The position numbers were made by a program, and so were the translations under genes. From contig JAAXZX010000083.1 in the NCBI GenBank assembly GCA_012719645.1, positions 1 to 33,390 of the forward strand: 33,390 bases of DNA. The letters are read 5' to 3'. Shown piece by piece: positions 6,842 to 15,181 of this stretch (positions are counted from its first letter, which is position 1; each line of letters begins with the position of its first letter). The notes beneath the pieces are model-generated. The model was given only the letters and a program-made list of their open reading frames with translations. It was not told where the DNA came from and made no database searches. The DNA is from Clostridiaceae bacterium. Lineage in GTDB: Bacteria; Bacillota; Clostridia; DSM-8532.

Positions 6842-9835
6842 CTACCTCCAGAAACTGGCCACCTGCTTCCTTATTCCCAGCTCGTTGCTCATGCCATACT
6901 GTTCTATGATCTTCTCGCCCTGCTCGCTCTTAAGATACACCAGGTCCCCCCTGCTTACCCAGCGGTTCCACTGGCTCCTGAATATTTCGGCTTTTTCCTT
7001 GTTGGCGCCAAGGACATCGGGAACGGGGTGCCATGACGCAATAACCGAGCGCCCGGGCTTCAGCCCGGCGCTGATAGCGGCAAGGTTGCCCCTGCCCGCC
7101 GGCAGTACCGTTTCATAGCGCGGAACGGCATACCTCTGGTTCATGATTGGACTCAAAAGCTCGTCAAATGATTTGGCGATCAATGACGATTCCTCGGGTG
7201 AGGCGTCCAGGAATACACGGATGGACCCGTCCTCGCGCTTTGAGACATTGAGATTCTTTTCTATGAGGGTCCTGCTGATGAGCCCGGCGCCCTGCAAGGC
7301 GTAAAAGAGGCAGAAAGCGCATCTCCTGGCAAACTCCAGGCTGTCCATGGAAAGTACGTTGTTGCGGCTGTATTCCGCGGCTTTGCCTGTGCCCTTCACC
7401 GCGGAACTCAAAAAGAGCGCTGATACCGCACCGAAGCCTATGGCAACGGGAATGCTCGACGCGGCGGCGATTGCCGCGGCCAGCATGGCCAATACGGCGG
7501 CTCCGCCCTTGAACCTGTTGGCGGCGGACCTTCCCCTGAGTTTGGCCGTATGGATGGTGTACACGCCGGTATCACAGGGCACGGCAGCCCGGTTCATGGT
7601 GAATTCCACGCTTTCCTGCTCAACATTTACGAACTTCTCGCCTATCCTCCACATGTCATACCGGCTGTCACGCTCCGAGGATTTGGCCATCATCCTTTCA
7701 TTGAACCGGTTGATAGTTTCTGCATCCATGTCGTCCATGAAGGCCAGGGACGGGTCCACATGGTTGATTCCCTTCTGGATGCGTCCGTCGGCGCATATGC
7801 TGTAAAACTGCATGTGCTTTTTATACAGCCTCTTAAGGTCATTTGCGCCCTTCTCAAGGCCGGGTGCATAGCAGACCACATCCCAGTTGTTGGCAAGCTT
7901 CCTGGGCTGGCTGTCATCCTTGCGTATGCTCCTTCCGCGGAGCTGGTTCACCGAGGCGTAGGTCGCCGCGGCGCAAAGGTCTATGAGCGTGTTGAGGCTT
8001 ATGGCATCCCAGCCCTCGCCCAAAAGCCCCCTTGTTCCCACCATGCACCTGGTGATGCCCTTCTCCAGCAGGCTCGTGGTAAACAGGACAGCCGACTTGG
8101 TGTTCCAGTCCTTTCCGCTTCCCTCTATCTCATAGAGCCGTCCTCCGAACACGGGTTTCATGGAAAGAAGGATGTCATAGCCGTGCTCCTCTGCCCATTT
8201 TTTAAACTGTTCCAGGTACGTTTCGGCAAGGTCGTCGTCGCAGAGAAGGCTCTTTCCGGTAACCATGACAGGGTTAAGCCTGTCCAGTTCCTCGTCGGTC
8301 ACAAGTTCCTTGATGACGCTGATGGCGCCGCCGCATTCCTGGTCCAGCACATTCTCGAGTTTTTCAAGGGAAAGGGCGTTTGAGAACTCGAAATCGGTCA
8401 CAACCGCCGCCCTTATCCTGTCACCCATAACCCGCATCTCGTGCCTCAGGATGTCCTTTACGGCGCGAAGCTTGCTCCTGCTGTATGACAAAACCCTGTC
8501 AATGGGCGAAATATATGTACGGATGCCTTTTTCGGTAAGGATGAACCCCAGGGTATACAGCGCATCGCGGACGGCGTCGTACATAGCCTTATGCTCTTCT
8601 TCCCCGCTCAGCTTCAGGCGGTTCAGCGCATAATCCTCGATGAGAAGGGCCCAGTCCTCCACCGACAGTTCCCCGGCCATTTCCCCGGTCAGCGTGATGT
8701 CGGGCGGGATCCTTATCCCGGCTTTCCTCAGGTATTTGACCCCGGCAGCCGAGAAATCAGGACGGGCAGCAAAGAGTTTCCTCCACTCCCTCTGGGTTCC
8801 GTCGGCCATCCTGCGCTCTATGATCCTTGACACCACCCAGCGGCAGAAATCGCTGTTCGGGTCACTGAAACCTTCTATGAGGTTATGGAACTTCCGGTGG
8901 CAGTTGCTCAGGTATTCCATTTCATTATGCTCAGGCAGGCAGAAACAGGTCATGTCCTGGTACGGCGCGAGCATGCCGTCCTTGACAACTGCCGGCGTGG
9001 GGATCTCAAAATCCACGGGCCCCAGGAGGTTTATGTAGTTCTGCAGGATCTCGGGCCGCTCGTCCAGCGGCGGGGTTGCGGTAAGGCCGATTATGTTTTC
9101 AACGCCCATCCATTCAAGGATGTTCTTCATGACTACCGCCCAATAGGTCTGAAGATGGTGGCATTCATCGAAAATGACCGTCTTGACCCCGAAGTCCCGA
9201 AGCTTTGACAAAAGCTCCCGCGTCCTCGGATGAAGCACGCTGATCAGGCCGTCCCTGTCATCGGCCTGGCCCTCAAGGTTCTCCAGGAGCTTTCCGTGCC
9301 TGATTCCCTTGGTATACTTCGCAATCTCCTTTTTATACTGGGCTGGATTGGAGGTTTTCATGGCCATGACCCTTGAACGGGCTTCCTCGAGCTCAATCCT
9401 CTGGGCTTCGGCGATTGATCGCGCCCAGAACCCCTCGGCAAGCTCCACCATGGTCTCGCCGGCGTCCTCGGGGATACTCAGGATCTGGTAGGTCAATACA
9501 TTTATGAACCTGGGCTGATCCGTCCGGGAGGTAACTATCTCCCCGGGATGGACCCCGCTGTTCTCGGGGATGAAAAGCTCCAGCTTCTTCACCCACTGGC
9601 CCTGGATGGCAGTATTCGGGCAGATCACCAGGGAAGGCCTCCGCAGGCGTATGGCAAGCTCAATACCTATTATGGTCTTTCCTGAGCCGGGAGGGGCGAC
9701 CACATGGAACCTTAACGGCTCACCCGGTTTCTTCCTCTGCAGTTCCTGGCTGAACCGGTCCAGGATCATCTTCTGGTGGATCCTGAAGGGATATTTGAAT
9801 TTCAGGAAGGGATCGTATGCAGCAGTACCCATCAT
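6842..9835 (-). CDS. Large SF2 DEAD/DEAH-type helicase with an embedded hydrophobic segment
   Basis: About 997 residues. The N-terminal RecA-like domain has Walker A APPGSGKT (residues about 47-54), motif Ia VICPNTAIQGQW, Walker B FDECHH (about 222-227) and motif III LTATPP (about 251-256). The second helicase domain has VGTRGLLGEGWDAISLN and motif VI QLRGRSIRKD (about 631-640), the style of XPB/restriction-type helicases that unwind or translocate DNA using ATP. A roughly 200-residue insertion between the domains lacks known motifs to me. After the helicase core a strongly hydrophobic Ala-rich stretch (about 778-812) looks like a membrane hairpin, followed by a further unknown domain of about 180 residues. 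The start is one of two adjacent ATGs (9835 or 9832) just after AAAGGTG; an upstream ATG at 9874 has no ribosome binding site and lies inside a hairpin. It stands alone with its own promoter. Defence, repair and recombination are all possible. Confidence 0.8.
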   Translation of the reverse strand: MMGTAAYDPFLKFKYPFRIHQKMILDRFSQELQRKKPGEPLRFHVVAPPGSGKTIIGIELAIRLRRPSLVICPNTAIQGQWVKKLELFIPENSGVHPGEIVTSRTDQPRFINVLTYQILSIPEDAGETMVELAEGFWARSIAEAQRIELEEARSRVMAMKTSNPAQYKKEIAKYTKGIRHGKLLENLEGQADDRDGLISVLHPRTRELLSKLRDFGVKTVIFDECHHLQTYWAVVMKNILEWMGVENIIGLTATPPLDERPEILQNYINLLGPVDFEIPTPAVVKDGMLAPYQDMTCFCLPEHNEMEYLSNCHRKFHNLIEGFSDPNSDFCRWVVSRIIERRMADGTQREWRKLFAARPDFSAAGVKYLRKAGIRIPPDITLTGEMAGELSVEDWALLIEDYALNRLKLSGEEEHKAMYDAVRDALYTLGFILTEKGIRTYISPIDRVLSYSRSKLRAVKDILRHEMRVMGDRIRAAVVTDFEFSNALSLEKLENVLDQECGGAISVIKELVTDEELDRLNPVMVTGKSLLCDDDLAETYLEQFKKWAEEHGYDILLSMKPVFGGRLYEIEGSGKDWNTKSAVLFTTSLLEKGITRCMVGTRGLLGEGWDAISLNTLIDLCAAATYASVNQLRGRSIRKDDSQPRKLANNWDVVCYAPGLEKGANDLKRLYKKHMQFYSICADGRIQKGINHVDPSLAFMDDMDAETINRFNERMMAKSSERDSRYDMWRIGEKFVNVEQESVEFTMNRAAVPCDTGVYTIHTAKLRGRSAANRFKGGAAVLAMLAAAIAAASSIPVAIGFGAVSALFLSSAVKGTGKAAEYSRNNVLSMDSLEFARRCAFCLFYALQGAGLISRTLIEKNLNVSKREDGSIRVFLDASPEESSLIAKSFDELLSPIMNQRYAVPRYETVLPAGRGNLAAISAGLKPGRSVIASWHPVPDVLGANKEKAEIFRSQWNRWVSRGDLVYLKSEQGEKIIEQYGMSNELGIRKQVASFWR

Positions 9836-9869
9836 AAACACCTTTACCCATGTATATTTTCGGTTTGCA

Positions 9870-9889
9870 GGCATATAAAGCCATATGCC
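9870..9889 (-). promoter_or_regulatory. Hairpin in the helicase 5' leader
   Basis: GGCATAT (9870-9876) and ATATGCC (9883-9889) form a perfect 7-bp stem with a 6-base loop, between the predicted promoter and the ribosome binding site. It covers the alternative upstream ATG at 9874, arguing that this ATG is not the start. A regulatory role is only possible, not shown. Confidence 0.4.
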
Positions 9890-9907
9890 ACTTTATGGAA
9901 CATATAC

Positions 9908-9936
9908 ATTATATTGATTTTTCCTATTATGGGCAA
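9908..9936 (-). promoter_or_regulatory. Sigma-A-type promoter of the helicase gene
   Basis: On the minus strand TTGCCC (9931-9936) and a perfect TATAAT (9908-9913) are 17 bases apart, just after the MFS gene ends. It gives a leader of about 65 bases before the helicase start. Confidence 0.65.
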
Positions 9937-9952
9937 GAACGGTATGACGCGG

Positions 9953-11233
9953 TCATGCCTCACCGGCAGTATCCGCTTCGGGCAGGACCTGGCATTCCGG
10001 TTCTATGCAGCGGTCACTGTTCATGTAATTCCCGAAGGCCCTGTTGAACAGCGTTGGTATGACTACTATCGAGGCCAGTATGAATGACCCGATAATGGTG
10101 GGCCGTACACCGGCAAACTCGGCCACTATGCCGCTGATGGCCATGGCCAGCGGGGAAAGCCCTTCATACATGGTAGCCTGGATGCCAAAAACCTTTCCCC
10201 TGTTTTCCTGGGAAACTGTAATCTGCATTACGGTCTGGTTGATAACGCTGATGATGCTGTTGCAGATGCCGGCGAAAAACGCCATGGTTAAAATGATTCC
10301 GAAGCTGTTGGTGAAGCCGGCGATCAGCATGCAGACAATCATGAGATAGGTGGAAAGCTTATAATAGAAAAAGCGCCTTTCAGGCTTTATCCTGCAGACA
10401 GACAGGACCAGCATTCCCAGAATTGCGCCCGACATGAGCGATCCCATGGCAAAGCCGTACCTTTCAACGCCAAAGCCCTCGGTGTCCCTGAAGAGGGGCT
10501 GGAGAAGCGTTACTCCCATGGTAACGAAGAAGTTGATGAACATACCGGTCAGCATCAGGATTTTAATGCCCCTGATGTTCCATGAATACTTGAATCCCTC
10601 AATCATATCCTTAAGGATATCCTTACGGACCGGCCCCTTTTTGACATGGGGTATCCTGATGAATACCTCGGTAAAGGCTGAATAGATGAAGGAAATACCG
10701 TTTATGACAAAGAAAACGGGACCTTTCAGTATTGCATACAGAAGGCCTCCGAAGGCATTGCCCACCAGGGACGACGCGGTTTGGGAAACTCCCCTGGCCG
10801 AGTTTGCACGGGATAGATTATCCTTGTGAACAATCTCGGGAACGGCCGCGTTGATGGCCGGGGTAAAAAATGCGCCGAAAAAGCTGATCAGCAGCGCAAA
10901 GGGATATATAAGCCCGAACGGGAACCTGTTAGTCAGGATCATGAGTCCCATGCCGGCATATAAAACGCCCCTTAAGAGGTCCGAAAAGACTATCAGCCAT
11001 CTCTTGTTCGCCCTGTCGGTAAAGGCTCCGGCAAACGGCCCAAACAACACCCTGGGCAGCGTAAAGCAGGCCAGAATGATTCCCATGATGGCCGTCGAGT
11101 TGGTGACATCCAGTACCCAGAAACCAAGAACAACCGTGAAAGCGGCCTGCCCCAGGTCAGAAACCAGCTGTCCCTGCCAAAGCAAAACAAAATCCCTGTT
11201 CCAAAGCTTGCTTGTTGTCGGTTTTTCGGTCAT
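9953..11233 (-). CDS. MFS transporter, MefA/EntS-like efflux type
   Basis: A 426-residue major facilitator protein with about 12 hydrophobic helices. The N-terminus NRDFVLLWQGQLVSDLGQAAF is typical of the macrolide-efflux/enterobactin-exporter group (MFS_3). The loop between helices 2 and 3 carries the family signature GPFAGAFTDRANKRWLI, and SRANSARGVSQTASSLVGNAFG in helix 5 is likewise typical. It probably exports a drug or small metabolite by proton antiport; the substrate cannot be read from sequence. The start at 11233 is set by a perfect AGGAGG 3-4 bases upstream; an in-frame ATG at 11284 lacks one. It is transcribed away from the YkvI-type gene across a 332-bp gap in which I see no confident promoter. 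The tail after helix 12 contains two Cys residues (RCIEPECQ) and is probably cytoplasmic. Confidence 0.88.
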   Translation of the reverse strand: MTEKPTTSKLWNRDFVLLWQGQLVSDLGQAAFTVVLGFWVLDVTNSTAIMGIILACFTLPRVLFGPFAGAFTDRANKRWLIVFSDLLRGVLYAGMGLMILTNRFPFGLIYPFALLISFFGAFFTPAINAAVPEIVHKDNLSRANSARGVSQTASSLVGNAFGGLLYAILKGPVFFVINGISFIYSAFTEVFIRIPHVKKGPVRKDILKDMIEGFKYSWNIRGIKILMLTGMFINFFVTMGVTLLQPLFRDTEGFGVERYGFAMGSLMSGAILGMLVLSVCRIKPERRFFYYKLSTYLMIVCMLIAGFTNSFGIILTMAFFAGICNSIISVINQTVMQITVSQENRGKVFGIQATMYEGLSPLAMAISGIVAEFAGVRPTIIGSFILASIVVIPTLFNRAFGNYMNSDRCIEPECQVLPEADTAGEA

Positions 11234-11565
11234 AAACCTCCTCGCGTTCCGCTCAAAGCTTCTGAAAATCTCCCTGTCCCGCACGTTATGCCATCTGTCG
11301 GTATTTTTTGCCAGACATAAAAGATATTTTATTACAAGATGCCATTTATTTCAATAGCGTGCTTCCCGGAGAGGCCTGTTCCAGGCAGCGCCGGGGTATT
11401 TTATCATGATTTCCGGGGCAGCACGGCATAATTAAACTTGCCCTGCTCCATGCAATTCATACCTTATGTTACATGGAATGTCTGAAATCCGGGAGGTGTT
11501 CAGGTGCTAATCCGGCCCCGCGGATGATATGCTTTAATGGAACCATGGCATGAAGGGAACCTGAA

Positions 11566-12630
11566 ATGGCAAAGGAGAAGAACGTTTCGGCCTTCAGGGT
11601 GGCCGGGACCTATATCGGCACGGTTGTAGGCGCGGGATTCGCTTCGGGCCAGGAGGTCCTCCAGTTCTTCGTCTGCTTCGGGAATGCCGGCATTGCCGGG
11701 CTTTTGGCTGTAACAGTCCTGTTCATGGTCCTGGGCTATATGGTCATGGAGCTTGGAAGCCGTGTCAATGCCGAATCCCACCTTGATATCGTGGAAGCCA
11801 CCTCGGGAAGGATACTGTCGTCCTTCTCGGACATAATCATCTCCTTTTTCCTGTTCGGAACGCTTTCGGCCATGTTCGCCGGGTCCGGCGCCCTCATGTC
11901 GCAGCGTTTCGGGGTGCACCCGCTTGTCGGCGGGTTGTTGATGGCAGTCCTTACCATCCTTACGGTACTGTCGGGCTTTACGGGAACCATAAATTCCATA
12001 AGCCTTGTGGTTCCCTTCCTCCTGATTTCAGCCGCCGGTGTAAGCATACTCTCCCTCTTTATTCAGCCGGAAAAAGAAGCATTGCAGAGTTTTGCCCCGA
12101 ATATCGGGTTTCTCAGGAACTGGCTTTGGTCGGCCATCCTGTACACCTCGTACAACATGGTCATATCCTTCTCCATACTGGGGCCGCTGGGAGCCCGGGC
12201 TAAAAACAGGAAGGCCGTACTGTACGGCGCAATACTGGGCGGGCTCGGCCTGGGTATCGGAGCATTTGCCCTGTACTTTTCCATCCGGCACCATTTTGCC
12301 AGGTCCGCCTCCATGGAAGTACCCATGATCTATATAGCCGGACGCGTATCCCCGGTTGTCCAGGCAATCTATGGAATCGTGCTATTGGCCGAGATCTATA
12401 CGACGGCGGTAGGAAACCTCTATGGCTTATCTGCCAGGATCTCCGCGTCGGTTCCGTGGAACACCCGGTATATCACCGTCATCAGCGCCCTGTGCGCCTT
12501 TCTCATGAGCATGCTGGGATTCTCGAACCTGGTCAGGTACCTCTACCCTTCGATAGGATATGCCGGTATCATAACGCTGACGTACCTTATTTTGAACAGA
12601 AAAAAACAGAAGCATCTTGACAGGAAGTAA
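11566..12630 (+). CDS. ykvI: YkvI-family membrane transporter
   Basis: A 354-residue integral membrane protein with about 10 hydrophobic helices and a basic C-terminus (NRKKQKHLDRK). The opening FRVAGTYIGTVVGAGFASGQ, with an unwound Gly-rich first helix, is characteristic of the YkvI family (COG3949), related to amino acid/cation symporters of the LeuT fold. The substrate of the family is not established to my knowledge. AAGGGA 8 bases upstream supports ATG 11566. The gene is divergent from the MFS exporter and precedes the T-box-controlled aromatic gene, but that gene has its own leader, so a shared function is not implied. Confidence 0.85.
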   Translation: MAKEKNVSAFRVAGTYIGTVVGAGFASGQEVLQFFVCFGNAGIAGLLAVTVLFMVLGYMVMELGSRVNAESHLDIVEATSGRILSSFSDIIISFFLFGTLSAMFAGSGALMSQRFGVHPLVGGLLMAVLTILTVLSGFTGTINSISLVVPFLLISAAGVSILSLFIQPEKEALQSFAPNIGFLRNWLWSAILYTSYNMVISFSILGPLGARAKNRKAVLYGAILGGLGLGIGAFALYFSIRHHFARSASMEVPMIYIAGRVSPVVQAIYGIVLLAEIYTTAVGNLYGLSARISASVPWNTRYITVISALCAFLMSMLGFSNLVRYLYPSIGYAGIITLTYLILNRKKQKHLDRK

Positions 12631-12674
12631 GCCTCCGGCATATCATATATAAAAATATACATAATCCAGATGCG

Positions 12675-12953
12675 ATGACAGGGAAAAGTAGGCGTCCTAT
12701 GGCTTACAGGGAAAAACCGCCATGGACTGAGAGTGGTTTTAAGCACCATAGCCGCTGAAGTTCTCCCTGGAGCACACGCGTTGAATGTCCGGCCGGACTA
12801 GTAGGCAAGTGCGGAGAGCTCACCGTTACAGGAGCAGGATATCGGATTTATAGTCCCGTATCCGGCAAATGAGCGCATCACTTCACGTGATGAAATTGGG
12901 TGGTACCGCGAAGCTTACGCCTTCGTCCCATTGTTTGGGGCGAAGGCTTTTTT
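12675..12953 (+). ncRNA. T-box leader, specifier probably UUC (Phe)
   Basis: A tRNA-sensing leader in front of the DAHP synthase fusion. The conserved T-box sequence TGGGTGGTACCGCG is at 12897-12910, followed by a terminator. Stem I starts with CAGGGA (12679-12684) pairing with TCCCTG (12764-12769). The loop above has AAAGTA on the 5' side and GAAGTTC on the 3' side, closed by GGC/GCT and CTATGG/CCATAG helices, which is the specifier loop with its AGUA/GAA loop-E motif. The codon is read as TTC for phenylalanine, which fits the gene; GTT is the alternative by one base. A later hairpin GGATATCGG/CCCGTATCC resembles stem III. Uncharged tRNA binding should allow read-through. Confidence 0.92.
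12919..12953 (+). terminator. T-box intrinsic terminator
   Basis: GCCTTCGTCCC (12919-12929) pairs with GGGGCGAAGGC (12937-12947), with one wobble, and is followed by six T. It competes with the antiterminator that uses the T-box sequence just upstream. Confidence 0.92.
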
Positions 12954-13032
12954 GATTCCCGGGGATAAACGGCTTATGGCCCGGGAAGCCTTGAAAAGCC
13001 GGACATGCGCAGGATGAAACAGGAGGGTTGTT

Positions 13033-14604
13033 ATGATCATCGTATTGAAACAGGGCGTACCCGAAGAAAGGGTCGAAGAGCTGAAAAAATGGATTGAAAG
13101 GCATGGGCTTGTGGTTGCCCCCATATACGGCAGCGAGAAGACCGTGCTGGGCCTGGTCGGGGATACATCCGGCCTTTCGGCGGATGAGCTGTCCATGCAT
13201 GATGTGGTGGAGAAGGTCCTGAAGGTGCAGGAACCGTTTAAGAAGGCCAACCGCAAGTTCCACCCCGAGAATACCGTCATCAGGGTTGGGAATGTCCTGG
13301 TGGGAGGAAAGGAACTGGCAGTCATCGCCGGGCCGTGCTCGGTGGAAAGCGAGGAGCAGATCACCGAGATCGCCTTGCGTGTCAAGAAAGCCGGCGCAAC
13401 CATGCTCAGGGGCGGGGCATTCAAGCCCAGGACCTCCCCCTACTCCTTCCAGGGCCTTCGGGCGGAAGGGCTCATGCTGCTAAAACGCGCCGGCGAGGCC
13501 GCGGGACTTCCCATCGTATCCGAGATAACCAACCCGATCTACATCGAACTCTTCGATCAGTATGTGGACCTGATCCAGGTAGGGGCAAGGAACATGCAGA
13601 ACTTCGAACTGCTTAAGGAGCTGGGGCGCCTTAAAAAGCCCATCCTGCTCAAGCGCGGGTTCTCGAATACCCTGGAGGAAATGCTCATGGCATGCGAGTA
13701 CATCATGAGCGCGGGAAACGAGAACGTGATCCTTTGCGAGAGAGGCATCCGTACATTTGAAACCTATACCAGGAACACCCTGGACCTGAGCGCCGTCCCA
13801 GCCCTGAAAAGGATGAGCCATCTTCCCGTCCTGGTGGACCCGAGCCATGGCTGCGGCCTGTCATGGATGGTGGAGCCCCTGTCCAAGGCAGCGGTGGCGG
13901 TTGGAGCCGACGGGCTTATAATCGAGGTGCACAACAATCCCATGGCGGCGCTGTCCGACGGTCCACAGTCCATCACCCCCGACGAGTTTGCCTATATCAT
14001 GCCCAGGCTCAGGGAATACGCCCGTCTCGAGGGCAGGGACATGCCTGTGGGGCATTCGGTGGCCTATGCCGGAACCCCGGGCTCCTTTTCCTTTGAGGCG
14101 GCCGAAAAGCTCTTCCCTGCCTCAGCCATGGTAGGTCTCGAGCGGTTCGAGGATGTCTGCGAGGCTGTATCCCTCGGGAAGGTGGATGCCGGTATTCTTC
14201 CCCTGGAAAACACCCTGGCAGGTAAGGTAACAGAAGCTGTTGATCTCATAGAGCGTTACGACCTTGAGATCACGGACCGGCTGAAGCTGAAAATCAGCAT
14301 GAACCTGATCGCCCCGCCCGGCACGGACATGAAAAGCATCAGGAAGATCTATTCAAAGGATAAGGCATTGGAGCAGTGCAAGAAATTCCTGGATGACCAT
14401 CCCGAATACCGGGTAATCCCGTTTTCCACCACGTCGGCAGCCGCCCAGGCCGTGAGCGCCCTTGACGACAAGTGCTCGGCGGCCATCGCCAGCGCTTCGG
14501 CGGCAAAGCTCAACAGGCTGGAGATCCTGGTTTCCGACATCCAGGACAGCGCCGAGAACTATACCGAGTTCGCGGTGGTAAAGCAAAAAAGAAGACCGGA
14601 ATGA
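13033..14604 (+). CDS. DAHP synthase fused to a divergent prephenate-dehydratase-like domain
   Basis: 523 residues. Residues 1-75 form a ferredoxin-like regulatory domain and 80-335 a class I-beta DAHP synthase resembling the Thermotoga enzyme, with IAGPCSVE, RGGAFKPRTSPYSFQG, LCERGIRTFE and LVDPSHGCG. It condenses PEP and erythrose 4-phosphate in the first shikimate step. Residues 343-520 resemble prephenate dehydratase: AYAGTPGSFSFEAA, AGILPLENTLAGKV, STTSAAAQAV, AAIASASAAKL. Key motifs differ: the usual SHPQ is SKDK (441-444), and the usual TRF is TEF (511-513, Thr kept). No ACT domain follows. The domain may therefore be a poor or inactive dehydratase, or a ligand-binding module. AGGAGGG 5 bases upstream sets the start. 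The Phe-type T-box links it to phenylalanine supply. Confidence 0.9.
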   Translation: MIIVLKQGVPEERVEELKKWIERHGLVVAPIYGSEKTVLGLVGDTSGLSADELSMHDVVEKVLKVQEPFKKANRKFHPENTVIRVGNVLVGGKELAVIAGPCSVESEEQITEIALRVKKAGATMLRGGAFKPRTSPYSFQGLRAEGLMLLKRAGEAAGLPIVSEITNPIYIELFDQYVDLIQVGARNMQNFELLKELGRLKKPILLKRGFSNTLEEMLMACEYIMSAGNENVILCERGIRTFETYTRNTLDLSAVPALKRMSHLPVLVDPSHGCGLSWMVEPLSKAAVAVGADGLIIEVHNNPMAALSDGPQSITPDEFAYIMPRLREYARLEGRDMPVGHSVAYAGTPGSFSFEAAEKLFPASAMVGLERFEDVCEAVSLGKVDAGILPLENTLAGKVTEAVDLIERYDLEITDRLKLKISMNLIAPPGTDMKSIRKIYSKDKALEQCKKFLDDHPEYRVIPFSTTSAAAQAVSALDDKCSAAIASASAAKLNRLEILVSDIQDSAENYTEFAVVKQKRRPE

Positions 14605-14607
14605 TGG

Positions 14608-14700
14608 GTTTGGCTTGCCGGTTTATGGGCTGGAATACCCGGCAAAGGTTGACTGTAACCCCGGCATCACCAAGGCGCCGGGGTTATGGACTAGCCAAAC
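14608..14700 (+). other. Three-stem RNA fold after the DAHP synthase gene
   Basis: Three nested perfect stems begin 3 bases after the stop codon: an outer helix GTTTGGCT/AGCCAAAC (14608-14615 with 14693-14700), a hairpin TTGCCGG/CCGGCAA (14615-14621 with 14639-14645, sharing one base with the outer helix), and a hairpin TAACCCCGGC/GCCGGGGTTA (14656-14665 with 14677-14686). No T-run follows, so it is not a standard terminator; it is not a tRNA (no T-arm motif, wrong geometry). Possible roles are mRNA 3'-end protection, an attenuator or a structured RNA. Confidence 0.55.
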
Positions 14701-14851
14701 GCCAATATGAGAATCGCGGCTCTTTTCATAAAGCCTGGTCTCCCCGGTGAAGCCAATACCTTCACCGCATCTTCTGCCCATATTATACAACAGCATATTT
14801 CATTCATGATTATTCACGCTATGAGCTCTCTTCTCTTACAGGGGACAATTG

Positions 14852-14878
14852 AAAAAGGCCCCTGCGTTCCGCAGAGGC
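14852..14878 (-). terminator. Minus-strand intrinsic terminator in the 577-bp gap
   Basis: On the minus strand GCCTCTGCG, loop GAA, CGCAGGGGC forms a 9-bp stem with one wobble, followed after one base by five T. No minus-strand gene is apparent upstream of it, so it implies a short unannotated antisense transcript starting somewhere between about 14880 and 15120. Read on the plus strand it has no T-run, so it is not the terminator of the DAHP synthase gene. Confidence 0.65.
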
Positions 14879-15090
14879 AATTTGGGTCTGACCGGATTCG
14901 GGCATTGGGGAGAGTAAGGCTGTGAAGGCTGATGAAGGACCGTTACTCGCCGAATTCCGTTTTGTCAGATGCACGACACAACATAACAGGAGTGACAGGG
15001 TGTTCTTTCTCTTTTCCTTGATGCCGGGGACATGCCCCCAATTTATCATTATGCAGCCGGACAACTTTTTGACACAGGACATCCTGTTCC

Positions 15091-15119
15091 TTGAATGTGG
15101 CAAATCTCTATGATATTAT
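15091..15119 (+). promoter_or_regulatory. Putative promoter of the cellodextrin phosphorylase gene
   Basis: TTGAAT (15091-15096) and TATTAT (15114-15119) are 17 bases apart and 62 bases before the start codon. An alternative -35 TTGACA at 15069-15074 has no matching -10 at normal spacing. Confidence 0.5.
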
Positions 15120-15181
15120 TGCTGTATAAACGCGGTTTCGCAGAGTAATATCAATACTTTCGCATTACCGGAGGTGCCCCC

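Noticed and set aside
14608-14700. tRNA gene
   Set aside because: Three stems are present, but there is no T-arm sequence, anticodon geometry or proper acceptor; the stems are too long.
15069-15097. Promoter using the perfect TTGACA at 15069
   Set aside because: No acceptable -10 lies 16-18 bases downstream; the pair at 15091/15114 fits better.
14819-15103. 94-residue minus-strand ORF
   Set aside because: It runs straight through the intrinsic terminator and has no ribosome binding site, so the region is more likely a non-coding transcript or nothing.
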